A DNA stretch of 7,481 bases from the NCBI GenBank assembly GCA_022712735.1, contig JAFLKA010000013.1, forward strand, positions 1 through 7,481. The letters run 5' to 3'. Position 1 is the stretch's first letter; every line of letters starts with the position of its first letter. Under the pieces are notes generated by a model. That model searched no databases and was not told the DNA's origin. It worked only from the letters and a program-made list of their open reading frames with translations. The stretch comes from Marinosulfonomonas sp. GTDB lineage: Bacteria > Pseudomonadota > Alphaproteobacteria > Rhodobacterales > Rhodobacteraceae. The position numbers and the translations under genes are program-made. Below, piece by piece: positions 1 to 6,465 of the stretch.

Positions 1-937
1 CCGTGCCATCATCATGCCTAATCTGGTGCCCCCCGTGGTCACCGGTGCCGATGCCGCCGCCTATAAGGCGCGGATCATGGCGGTGATACCGGATGGCTCC
101 GATTTCACCCCGTTGATGACGCTCTATCTGACCGAGGACACAGACGCCGACGATGTGGCTGCGGCGCAGGCCTCTGGCCTGATTTCAGCGGTGAAACTGT
201 ATCCGGCGGGGGCGACGACAAATTCCGCGTCAGGGGTTGGCGATTTTGACAAGGTGCGCGGCGTGCTGGAACGCATGGCCGAAATCGGCCTACCCCTATG
301 TGTGCACGGTGAAGTCACAGACGCCGACATCGACATATTTGACCGCGAGGCTGTGTTCATCGACCGTGTGCTGGACCCGATCCGGCGCAAGACCCCTGAT
401 TTGCGCGTGGTGATGGAACATATCACCACATCAAACGCGGTGGATTACGTAAAAGCGGCTACTAACAATCTGGCCGCCACCATCACAACCCACCACCTGA
501 TTATCAATCGAAACGACATTCTGGTCGGTGGCATCAAGCCGCATTATTATTGCCTGCCGGTGGCCAAACGCGAGAGCCACAGATTGGCCTTGCGCAGCGC
601 GGCCACCTCGGGAGACGCGCGGTTTTTCCTTGGCACCGATAGCGCCCCGCATACGGACCCCAACAAGCTCAGCGCTTGTGGCTGTGCCGGCTGTTTCACC
701 GCGCCCAACACCATGCCGATCCTTGCGCATGTGTTCGAGGACGAGGGCACGCTGGAGCGGCTGGAGGGGTTCACATCCCTGCACGGGCCCGCATTTTATG
801 GCCTGCCGGTGAATGAGGGCACTCTTACCCTGACCAAAGGCACCCCTGCCCCGACGCCCGGAAAACTGCTCACCGCCGAGGGCGAAGTCACTGTGTTTGA
901 CCCCGGATTTGATCTGTTGTGGCAAGTAACCTCTTGA
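1..937 (+). CDS. pyrC: Dihydroorotase (homodimeric PyrC type), 5' end missing
   Basis: Catalyses the reversible cyclisation of N-carbamoyl-aspartate to dihydroorotate, the third step of de novo pyrimidine synthesis, in the cytosol with two metal ions. The frame is open from the window edge, where it already reads [14 protein letters not shown], a segment that lies inside known PyrC proteins. The ATG at 14 is therefore an internal Met, and roughly 35-40 N-terminal residues, including the HxH metal motif, lie outside. Counting from that Met, the visible active-site landmarks are the Lys to be carboxylated in [11 protein letters not shown] (about residue 61), His in PLCVHGEVT (98), His in MEHITT (136) and Asp in FLGTDSAPH (209), followed by the [10 protein letters not shown] segment typical of the E. 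coli PyrC class. It ends with TGA. The next gene downstream is pyrE, from the same pathway. Family assignment is very secure; the true start cannot be seen. Confidence 0.96.
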   Translation, partial: RAIIMPNLVPPVVTGADAAAYKARIMAVIPDGSDFTPLMTLYLTEDTDADDVAAAQASGLISAVKLYPAGATTNSASGVGDFDKVRGVLERMAEIGLPLCVHGEVTDADIDIFDREAVFIDRVLDPIRRKTPDLRVVMEHITTSNAVDYVKAATNNLAATITTHHLIINRNDILVGGIKPHYYCLPVAKRESHRLALRSAATSGDARFFLGTDSAPHTDPNKLSACGCAGCFTAPNTMPILAHVFEDEGTLERLEGFTSLHGPAFYGLPVNEGTLTLTKGTPAPTPGKLLTAEGEVTVFDPGFDLLWQVTS

Positions 938-952
938 TCCATTATCGTTCCA

Positions 953-1005
953 TAAATATCCGCGCCGCAGGCAAATAGTTTTCTGGCCTCCGGCGGGGAT
1001 ATTTA
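953..1005. repeat. Long imperfect stem-loop between pyrC and pyrE
   Basis: Arms 953-972 and 986-1005 pair over 20 positions with two mismatches (962/996 G-G and 968/990 C-C), around a loop of 13 bases. The outer part is AT-rich (TAAATATCC against GGATATTTA) and the inner part GC-rich (CGCCG against CGGCG). It begins 16 bases after the pyrC stop and is followed by an A-rich tract, not a T-run, on the plus strand. From memory, roseobacter genomes carry many intergenic copies of a similar element with a CCTCCGGCGGGGATATTT core. I therefore read it as a member of a dispersed palindromic repeat family that may also act as a terminator or mRNA-stabilising hairpin for pyrC. The pairing is seen directly; membership of a family is recollection, and any function is inference. 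Confidence 0.7.
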
Positions 1006-1035
1006 AGCAAAAAAGAAACGCAAAAGGTCTCCGTG

Positions 1036-1713
1036 ATGATTCCGTCTACATTTCCGCCAAAAGAAGAGATTGCCCGCCTGACAGCGCGTATGTTGCTTGA
1101 AATCAAGGCCGTGCATTTCAATGCCAAGGATCCGTTCACGCTGGCCTCGGGCCTACCCAGCCCGACCTATATTGACTGCCGCACGCCAATATCGCACCCG
1201 CGCATCCGTTCAACCATGATGGATTTCATGGTCACCACGGTGATGCGCGATGCGGGGTTCGAGGCGTTTGACAACATTGCTGGCGGCGAAACAGCCGGCA
1301 TCCCTTTTGCCGCATTGGTCGCCGAGCGGATGGGGCTGCCGATGACGTATGTTCGCAAGAAACCCAAAGGCTACGGACGGGGTGCACGTATTGAAGGGGA
1401 GATGAGCGAGGGGCAGAATGTTTTGCTGGTCGAGGACCTGACCACCGATGGCGGATCAAAACTGTCCTTTGTCGATGCGATTCGGGAAACGGGTGCCACT
1501 TGCGGTCACACAGCGGTGATATTCTATTACGACATTTTTCCCGAAACCGAGAAAACCTTGGGCGATCACGGGGTTACCTTGCATCATCTTTGCACATGGT
1601 GGGATGTTCTGGCCGAAGCCAAGGCGAGTAATGCTTTTGATGCCGCCACGCTGGCCGAGGTTGAGAGTTTTCTGAAGGCCCCAAGGGCGTGGCAGGACGC
1701 TCGGAAATCTTAA
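1036..1713 (+). CDS. pyrE: Orotate phosphoribosyltransferase
   Basis: Joins orotate to PRPP to give orotidine 5'-monophosphate, the fifth step of de novo pyrimidine synthesis. The 225-residue protein is close to the usual length. The PRPP-binding loop is [13 protein letters not shown] (residues 129-141), and [18 protein letters not shown] (104-121) holds the lysines and the mobile catalytic loop expected for the family. The start is ambiguous by one codon: GTG at 1033 is directly followed by ATG at 1036. AAAAGG at 1022-1027 lies 5 bases before the GTG and 8 before the ATG. I prefer the ATG because the spacing is better and relatives, as I recall them, begin [11 protein letters not shown]. It lies 98 bases after pyrC, with a stem-loop between them, so co-transcription is possible but not certain. 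A weak hairpin plus T-run follows the stop. Confidence 0.96.
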   Translation: MIPSTFPPKEEIARLTARMLLEIKAVHFNAKDPFTLASGLPSPTYIDCRTPISHPRIRSTMMDFMVTTVMRDAGFEAFDNIAGGETAGIPFAALVAERMGLPMTYVRKKPKGYGRGARIEGEMSEGQNVLLVEDLTTDGGSKLSFVDAIRETGATCGHTAVIFYYDIFPETEKTLGDHGVTLHHLCTWWDVLAEAKASNAFDAATLAEVESFLKAPRAWQDARKS

Positions 1714-1715
1714 TG

Positions 1716-1733
1716 CGCAATTACTGCGTTTTT
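1716..1733 (+). terminator. Possible weak intrinsic terminator after pyrE
   Basis: CGCA (1716-1719) pairs with TGCG (1725-1728) around a five-base loop and is followed at once by five T residues (1729-1733). The stem is only 4 bp, or 5 with a G-U pair, so termination would be partial at best. Its place, two bases after the pyrE stop, fits a terminator separating pyrE from dnaB. Confidence 0.35.
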
Positions 1734-1861
1734 CGTGTATATTGGGGCGGAAACGATACCAGCCACCAAATATAGACAGCATTTTCTATCCACAGGTTTA
1801 TACAATTTGCGCTGGCGACGGGGGCGGATTAAACAAATCCGGTGGGACAAATGGGTGAGAC

Positions 1862-3373
1862 ATGAACGAAATTACGCCGGTCAATTCAGGTCAGGACAGG
1901 ACAGAAAACGAGGCAGGCATCACCGATGCCCTGCCCCATAACGTCGAGGCTGAACAACAACTGCTGGGCGCGATCCTGACCAATAACGACATTTACGACC
2001 GCATCGCGGCGATCATCGGCCCGCAGCATTTTTTCGAGCCCGTACATGCTCGCATTTACGAGATTGCCGCCAGCCGGATTGCCAAGAACAACCTTGCCTC
2101 GCCCGTCACGCTAAAGGCGTTTCTGGAAGATGACGAGGGCCTGAAAGAGTTGGGTGGTCCTGCCTATCTGGGGCGCCTTGCCGGGGCGGCCATTTCCAGT
2201 TTTGCGGCGCGGGATTACGCGCAGATGATTTACGATCTGGCGATCCGGCGCGAATTGATTGGCCTTGGACGCGATATTTCCGACAAGGCGGCAAAGGTCG
2301 ACATCGCATCGGAACCTAAGGAGCAAATCGTCGAGGCGGAACAAGCGCTCTATGCGCTGGGTGAGCAGGGTCAGACTGACAGCGGGTTTCAATCGTTTCT
2401 AAAGGCCGTCACCGATGCGGTGAATATGGCCAATGCCGCCTATCAGCGCGATGGTGGGATGGCAGGCATTTCCACCGGCCTGACAGATATGGACAAAAAG
2501 CTGGGCGGCTTGCATAAATCCGACCTTCTGATTCTGGCTGGACGCCCCTCGATGGGGAAAACCGCGCTGGCCACCAACATCGCCTTTAACATCGCCAAGG
2601 CCTATCAAAAGGGCATCCGCCATGACGGCACCGAAGGCGCGATTAACGGCGGCGTCGTCGGGTTCTACAGCCTCGAGATGTCGGCCGAGCAGCTTGCCGC
2701 GCGGATTCTGTCCGAGGCAAGCGAGGTGCCAAGCGAGCAAATCCGCCGTGGCGACATGACCGAAGAGGAATTCCGCCGCTTCGTTGAGGCCGCGAAACAG
2801 CTGGAGGCTTGCCCGCTCTATATCGACGACACGCCTGCCCTGCCGATTTCGCAATTGGCGGCGCGCGCGCGGCGGCTGAAACGCACCCACGGGCTGGACG
2901 TTTTGTTCATCGACTATCTGCAACTGGTGCGCCCCGCCACGGCCAAAGACAGCCGCGTGAACGAGGTGTCCGAGATTACTCAGGGGCTAAAGGCGATTGC
3001 CAAGGAATTGGAAATTCCGGTGGTGGCGCTGTCACAGCTATCGCGGCAAGTGGAAAACCGCGACGACAAACGCCCGCAACTGTCGGACCTGCGCGAATCC
3101 GGATCAATCGAGCAAGACGCCGATGTTGTGATGTTCGTTTACCGCGAGGAATATTACAAAGAACGCGAAAAACCGGGTGATCACGAGTTGGAAAAGATGG
3201 CCACGTGGCAGACCGAAATGGACCACCTGCACGGCAAGGCCGAGATCGTGATCGGCAAGCAGCGCCACGGCCCGATTGGTCATGTGGAACTGTCATTCGA
3301 GGGCCAGTTCACCCGTTTTGGCAATCTGGTCAAGCCGTGGCAGCAGCGCGGCGACGGCGAGGACAGTTTTTAG
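1862..3373 (+). CDS. dnaB: Replicative DNA helicase DnaB
   Basis: Hexameric 5'-3' helicase that unwinds DNA at the replication fork and contacts primase. The 503-residue protein has the N-terminal helical domain (about 23-125, opening PHNVEAEQQLLGAIL), a linker, and a RecA-like C-terminal domain from about 200. Visible motifs are Walker A GRPSMGKT (227-234), the catalytic Glu in YSLEMS (272), Walker B VLFIDYLQ (Asp351), SQLSRQVENR, the RESGSIEQDADVV segment (411-423) and KQRHGP with its arginine finger (466-471). Two stretches longer than in E. coli DnaB, around 249-265 and 434-458, are to my knowledge usual in alphaproteobacteria and not an intein. ATG at 1862 follows GGGTGAG (1853-1859) at short spacing. 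The 148-base leader suggests its own promoter, though no clear -35/-10 pair is visible. Confidence 0.97.
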   Translation: MNEITPVNSGQDRTENEAGITDALPHNVEAEQQLLGAILTNNDIYDRIAAIIGPQHFFEPVHARIYEIAASRIAKNNLASPVTLKAFLEDDEGLKELGGPAYLGRLAGAAISSFAARDYAQMIYDLAIRRELIGLGRDISDKAAKVDIASEPKEQIVEAEQALYALGEQGQTDSGFQSFLKAVTDAVNMANAAYQRDGGMAGISTGLTDMDKKLGGLHKSDLLILAGRPSMGKTALATNIAFNIAKAYQKGIRHDGTEGAINGGVVGFYSLEMSAEQLAARILSEASEVPSEQIRRGDMTEEEFRRFVEAAKQLEACPLYIDDTPALPISQLAARARRLKRTHGLDVLFIDYLQLVRPATAKDSRVNEVSEITQGLKAIAKELEIPVVALSQLSRQVENRDDKRPQLSDLRESGSIEQDADVVMFVYREEYYKEREKPGDHELEKMATWQTEMDHLHGKAEIVIGKQRHGPIGHVELSFEGQFTRFGNLVKPWQQRGDGEDSF

Positions 3374-3503
3374 ATGGCGCCCTTCCACGCCCTTGTTGTG
3401 CTTGAACGCCACAGCGAACATCGCGAAAAAGCGGTTTGAAGGATAGCTGCGGCCATTTTCAGCCTGAACCCTATCCAACATTTCAAATTTGCGAGACACT
3501 CTA

Positions 3504-4445
3504 ATGATAGATTTTAACGAACTGCCCGTTCTGGACGGGCGTGCACTGCATGATGGCAGCGATAAATCCAGCCTTATCAATGATTTCCGTACTATCTATG
3601 GCGAAATCGGCTTTGGCTACATCGTGAATCACGGCATTGATCAGGGGTTGATTGACGCGGTATTCAATGCCTCGCGCCGCTTTCATGCCCTGCCGATGGA
3701 GCAGAAAATGGCGGTGGAGCTGAACGCCCGCCACCGCGGCTATATCCCGATCAACACCTCGACCGATGTGAATTCAAAACTGGCCGACGTGAAAAAACCC
3801 AATCAATCCGCCAGCTTTATGATGATGCGCGAGGATACGCAGGCCGACCCTGACCTGTTTTTGTCCGGCCCCAACCAGTGGCCTGATCTGACAGGGTTTC
3901 GTGAAACGCTTGTGGCGTATAACGCGGCGCTGACGGACCTTGGCCATCGGTTGATGAATATCGCGTTGCGGGCTGTGGGGGCGCAGGATGATATCCTGCA
4001 GGGGTTTACGCCGCCAACCACATGGCTGCGTCTGCTGCACTACCCACCGATGCCCGCCGCAAGCGCGGATGACCTGTTTGGCAGCGCGCCGCATACCGAT
4101 TTTGGCTGTTTGACCATTCTGGCAACGGATGATGTGGGCGGCCTGCAAGTGCAAACCACCTCCGGCGACTGGATCAATGCGCCCCCTATCCCCGGCGCTT
4201 TCGTGGTTAACGTCGGCGACATGCTACACCGGATGAGCAACGGGCAGCTGTTATCGACCCCGCATCGGGTGATCAACAAATCAGGGCGCGAGCGCTATTC
4301 CTGCCCGTTCTTCTATGACCCGAATGCCGGTTATGATGTTGCCCCGTTGCCGGGCACGGGTGCGGCGAAATTTGCGCCTGTAAACTACGGCGATTTCCTG
4401 CGAGGCGAATTGCAAGCGGGTTATGACAAACACAAAGCCCCGTAA
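3504..4445 (+). CDS. 2-oxoglutarate/Fe(II)-dependent oxygenase, isopenicillin N synthase-like family
   Basis: A 313-residue soluble non-haem iron oxygenase with the two-part architecture of this family: an N-terminal DIOX_N-like region (about 4-115, with GEIGFGYIVNHGI at 33-45) and a C-terminal double-stranded beta-helix. Iron ligands are visible as HTD (His197, Asp199) and His254 in STPHRVINKS. Arg264 and Ser266 of RERYS are the usual contacts for the 2-oxoglutarate carboxylate. This predicts hydroxylation, desaturation or ring formation on a small molecule; the substrate cannot be told from sequence, and the family name does not imply beta-lactam synthesis. An in-frame TTG at 3489 would add five residues, but GCGAGA at 3491-3496 is placed to serve the ATG at 3504, so I start there. 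It stands 130 bases after dnaB, beside no biosynthetic partner, and converges on the LRR gene. Confidence 0.9.
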   Translation: MIDFNELPVLDGRALHDGSDKSSLINDFRTIYGEIGFGYIVNHGIDQGLIDAVFNASRRFHALPMEQKMAVELNARHRGYIPINTSTDVNSKLADVKKPNQSASFMMMREDTQADPDLFLSGPNQWPDLTGFRETLVAYNAALTDLGHRLMNIALRAVGAQDDILQGFTPPTTWLRLLHYPPMPAASADDLFGSAPHTDFGCLTILATDDVGGLQVQTTSGDWINAPPIPGAFVVNVGDMLHRMSNGQLLSTPHRVINKSGRERYSCPFFYDPNAGYDVAPLPGTGAAKFAPVNYGDFLRGELQAGYDKHKAP

Positions 4446-4478
4446 AATGGGCGGGGCAGGCATTTGCGCCGGCCCCGC
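4437..4478. terminator. GC-rich hairpin at a convergent gene junction, probable bidirectional terminator
   Basis: GCGGGGC (4451-4457) pairs perfectly with GCCCCGC (4472-4478), with a further GGC/GCC pair inside (4459-4461 with 4468-4470). The same GCGGGGC arm can instead pair backwards: GCCCCG (4437-4442, overlapping the end of the oxygenase gene) with CGGGGC (4452-4457) around nine bases. The element fills the gap between two genes that end facing each other, where a terminator serving both is expected. On the minus strand a short T tract (from TAAAA at 4443-4447) follows the main stem; on the plus strand the downstream bases are only moderately T-rich. Termination is inferred from structure and position. 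Confidence 0.55.
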
Positions 4479-4491
4479 ATCCTGTCGACTA

Positions 4492-5244
4492 TTATTCCAG
4501 CCCACGCACCTTAACGCCCGCCTCTTCCAGTTTTGCCAACTGGGATTTGTCGAGGTTTGGCACATCCCTGACCGTCACAGAACGCAATTTAGGCAAGCCA
4601 ATCAGCGGGCTAAGGTCACTAACCTGCGTGCCCGTCAGATCAAGGCTGCTTAGTTTTTCACGCCCCGCAAGTGACGATATATCAGACACGCCAGTGCCCG
4701 TCAGCGTAAGACTGCTTAGCTTTTCCTTGCCCGCCAATACCGAGATGTCGGACACAGATGTGCCGAATAGATCAACGTTCTATATATCCATCAACTCGGA
4801 AACTGCTGAAATATCGGCGACTTTTATCTCTTTCAAATTCAGCGTTTGTAATATGGTCATTCCGGCAATTGCCGAGATATCCGTCACACCGGTCTTGCTC
4901 AGTTGCAGTGACTTCATCGTCATGATTTTGGCTAGCGGCGCGATGTCTGTCACTGGTGTGCCGGACAGGTTCAAGCTGTTCAACCACGGCATTTTTGTCA
5001 ACATTGACAGATCGGTAATTTCCAGCCGCGACAGATCAAGAGAATCCAGTTTCGAGATGCTCAACGCCTCTTCGGGGATAACCGTCAGCCCCTTGATCCC
5101 GCCAAGGCGCAGTTGATTGCAGCGTTTCTCGTTACATTCCGCTATCTTGGCCAAGGCGTTATCCACCGGGTCGGCCCATGCCGCATGTCCTGTGATCATA
5201 AAAGAAGCGATAACGCCCACAGATAAAAATGACTTAAAGCTCAT
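4492..5244 (-). pseudogene. Secreted leucine-rich-repeat protein interrupted by one in-frame amber codon
   Basis: Read without the stop, this is a 250-residue protein. MSFKSFLSVGVIASF... is a typical Sec signal peptide with likely cleavage after AWA (about residue 24). A short Cys-containing stretch follows (Cys37, Cys42), then at least seven 22-residue leucine-rich repeats in exact register from residue 65 (65, 87, 109, 131, 153, 175, 197), of pattern LxxLxLxxTxVxDIxxLAxxx, and a cap ending VKVRGLE. Codon 155 is TAG (plus-strand 4780-4782). It falls at variable position 3 of the fifth repeat, and repeat spacing is kept exactly across it, so a single substitution explains it. The start is set by GGAGA seven bases upstream; an upstream ATG at 5340 has no such site. 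The downstream part has no good start of its own (GTG at 4755, no ribosome site). The gene is AT-rich in places (4801-4860 is 35% GC). LRRs suggest protein binding in the periplasm or outside the cell; the partner is unknown. A sequencing error or stop-codon readthrough is possible. Confidence 0.8.
4628..4759 (-). repeat. Two tandem 66-base units encoding leucine-rich repeats
   Basis: The units 4628-4693 and 4694-4759 align without gaps. Both begin GTGCCCGTCAG on the plus strand and share CTGCTTAG and, near the far end, GACAC. Each encodes one 22-residue repeat on the minus strand. They are the most alike of the repeats at DNA level, pointing to the most recent duplication in the array, just beyond the amber codon in reading direction. 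Confidence 0.75.
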
Positions 5245-5248
5245 TAAA

Positions 5249-5254
5249 ATTCTC
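5249..5254 (-). promoter_or_regulatory. Ribosome binding site deciding the LRR gene start
   Basis: On the minus strand the sequence before the ATG at 5244 reads TTTGGAGAATTTTAATG. GGAGA is a good Shine-Dalgarno match at about 6-7 bases from the start codon. It selects the Met that begins a clean signal peptide and rules out the longer reading from 5340. Confidence 0.7.
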
Positions 5255-5344
5255 CAAACAATAAACTCGGGGGTGGTCCCGAAAATCAAAAACTGCGTAA
5301 TTGCAGCCACGTAATCCATGCAACATGTGGTCCAATTCATACAG

Positions 5345-5378
5345 GGTCAAGGCGGCCCTCGCGTGTTTCCACTTGACC
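5345..5378. promoter_or_regulatory. Inverted repeat in the LRR/alr divergent region
   Basis: GGTCAAG (5345-5351) and CTTGACC (5372-5378) form a perfect 7-bp inverted repeat separated by 20 bases, ending 28 bases before the alr start. The right arm contains TTGACC, a fair -35-like hexamer, but no good -10 follows at 17 bases. The repeat could be a two-half-site operator or a leader hairpin. The repeat is seen; the role is inference. Confidence 0.35.
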
Positions 5379-5406
5379 TTGCCCGCCTGCCCGTCAAAAA
5401 CCCCCT

Positions 5407-6465
5407 ATGGGAAGTGCAACATTAACAATTGATCTGGATGCGATTACTGCCAACTGGCGGGCGCTGGACGCGATGACGGATTGCGAAACGGCGGCTGTGG
5501 TCAAGGCCGATGGCTATGGTCTGGGTGTCGGCCGTGTGGCCAAGGCACTGGCGCAGGCTGGTGCCACCAAGTTTTTCGTGGCTGTGTCCGAAGAAGGCGC
5601 TGCGGTGCGCGATGCCGTGGGGCCGGACGCGGAAATTCTGGTGTTTGGCGGCCATATGCGCGGCGACACAGATATGATCAGCGATCTACAGCTGATCCCG
5701 ATGCTGAATTCGCTAGACCAGTTGACCCGCCATTTCGAGGCCCTGCCAAATGCGCCTTTCGGCATCCAGCTGGACAGCGGTATGAACCGGCTGGGGATGG
5801 AAGCGGTAGAATGGGACGCGGTGCGCGACATCGTTCTGGCGCAAAACCCCGTGCTGGTGATGAGCCACCTTGCCTGCGCGGACGAGCCTGACCACGCGAT
5901 GAACGGCCAACAACTGACCGCGTTTCGCGCTATGACAGACGGCATCACAGCGCCCCGCTCGCTGGCAGCCACAGGCGGTATTCTACTTGGGCCCGACTAT
6001 CACTTTGATCTGACCCGCCCGGGCATCGGCCTATATGGCGGCCTGCCATTCACCGCTGCCCAACCCGTCACCACCCTGTCTTTGCCGGTGATCCAGACCC
6101 GCGATTTGCAAGCGGGCGAAACCGTGGGCTATGGTAACGCATGGCGCACCAACACCACCGCCACCATAGCCACCCTGTCAGGCGGCTATGCCGACGGGTT
6201 GATCCGCGCCCTCTCGAACGGCGCGACATTCTGGGCCAATGACATTGCCTGCCCGTCTGTAGGCCGCATATCAATGGACCTTATTACAGTTGATATCAGT
6301 CACCTGCACGAGGTTCCTCATCATCTTGATATACTTGGGCCTCAGCAAACCGTGGACGATGTAGCAGCTATGGCAGGCACCATCGGCTATGAAATCCTGA
6401 CCTCATTAGGCCCACGATATACCCGCCGCTATGCAGGCGGGTTTTCTAGGGGGTTTGCCCAATGA
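5407..6465 (+). CDS. alr: Alanine racemase (PLP-dependent)
   Basis: Interconverts L- and D-alanine, providing D-Ala for peptidoglycan, in the cytosol as a PLP-dependent homodimer. The 352-residue protein has the N-terminal alpha/beta barrel and C-terminal beta domain of the family at normal length. Visible landmarks are the PLP lysine in [10 protein letters not shown] (Lys33), the substrate-side Arg in SGMNRLGM (Arg128), RPGIGLYGG (204-212), the catalytic Tyr of the partner subunit in VGYGNAW (Tyr242), GYADGLIR (260-267) and GRISMD (286-291). ATG at 5407 has no Shine-Dalgarno sequence (the preceding bases are CAAAAACCCCCT), but relatives start at about this place and no better start lies nearby. 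Its stop overlaps mlaE by four bases (ATGA), so the genes are probably one transcript. The name alr is used rather than dadX because no amino-acid catabolic gene is adjacent. Confidence 0.95.
   Translation: MGSATLTIDLDAITANWRALDAMTDCETAAVVKADGYGLGVGRVAKALAQAGATKFFVAVSEEGAAVRDAVGPDAEILVFGGHMRGDTDMISDLQLIPMLNSLDQLTRHFEALPNAPFGIQLDSGMNRLGMEAVEWDAVRDIVLAQNPVLVMSHLACADEPDHAMNGQQLTAFRAMTDGITAPRSLAATGGILLGPDYHFDLTRPGIGLYGGLPFTAAQPVTTLSLPVIQTRDLQAGETVGYGNAWRTNTTATIATLSGGYADGLIRALSNGATFWANDIACPSVGRISMDLITVDISHLHEVPHHLDILGPQQTVDDVAAMAGTIGYEILTSLGPRYTRRYAGGFSRGFAQ
6448..6453 (+). promoter_or_regulatory. Ribosome binding site for mlaE inside the end of alr
   Basis: AGGGGG at 6448-6453 lies 8 bases before the mlaE ATG at 6462 and within the last codons of alr. 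It supports the start that creates the four-base overlap, and suggests that mlaE can load ribosomes independently as well as by coupling. Confidence 0.6.

Noticed and set aside
1738..1743. TATATT as a -10 box for dnaB
   Set aside because: No -35-like hexamer is found at 16-18 bases upstream.
2608..2656. Extra residues in DnaB after the Walker A helix, considered as an intein or insertion
   Set aside because: Only about 17 residues, without intein splice motifs, and to my knowledge usual in alphaproteobacterial DnaB.
3374..3439. 21-codon open frame (MAPFHALVVLERHSEHREKAV) starting directly after the dnaB stop
   Set aside because: Too short to judge, with no ribosome site other than dnaB coding sequence, and no recognisable features; chance is enough.
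3442..3476. GGATAG/CTATCC pairing before the oxygenase, considered as a terminator after dnaB
   Set aside because: Only 6 bp with a loop of more than 20 bases and no T-run.
3293..3580. Minus-strand open frame across the dnaB-oxygenase gap, considered as a gene remnant
   Set aside because: It overlaps the ends of two real genes, has no ribosome site, and its peptide resembles nothing I recognise.
4492..4755. The distal LRR part as a separate small gene starting at GTG 4755
   Set aside because: It is in the same frame and repeat register as the upstream part, starts in the middle of a repeat, and has no signal peptide or ribosome site.
4547..5116. Long plus-strand open frame opposite the LRR gene
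   Set aside because: It is the antisense shadow of a regular repeat array; its residues mirror the repeat and show no domain or ribosome site.
5267..5282. TCGGG/CCCGA hairpin in the LRR leader, considered as a riboswitch or thermometer
   Set aside because: A 5-bp stem that does not cover the ribosome site and matches no known riboswitch architecture.
5245..5340. Extended LRR reading frame starting at the ATG at 5340
   Set aside because: The added residues have no ribosome site and would bury the signal peptide; the ATG at 5244 has a good GGAGA site and a clean signal sequence.
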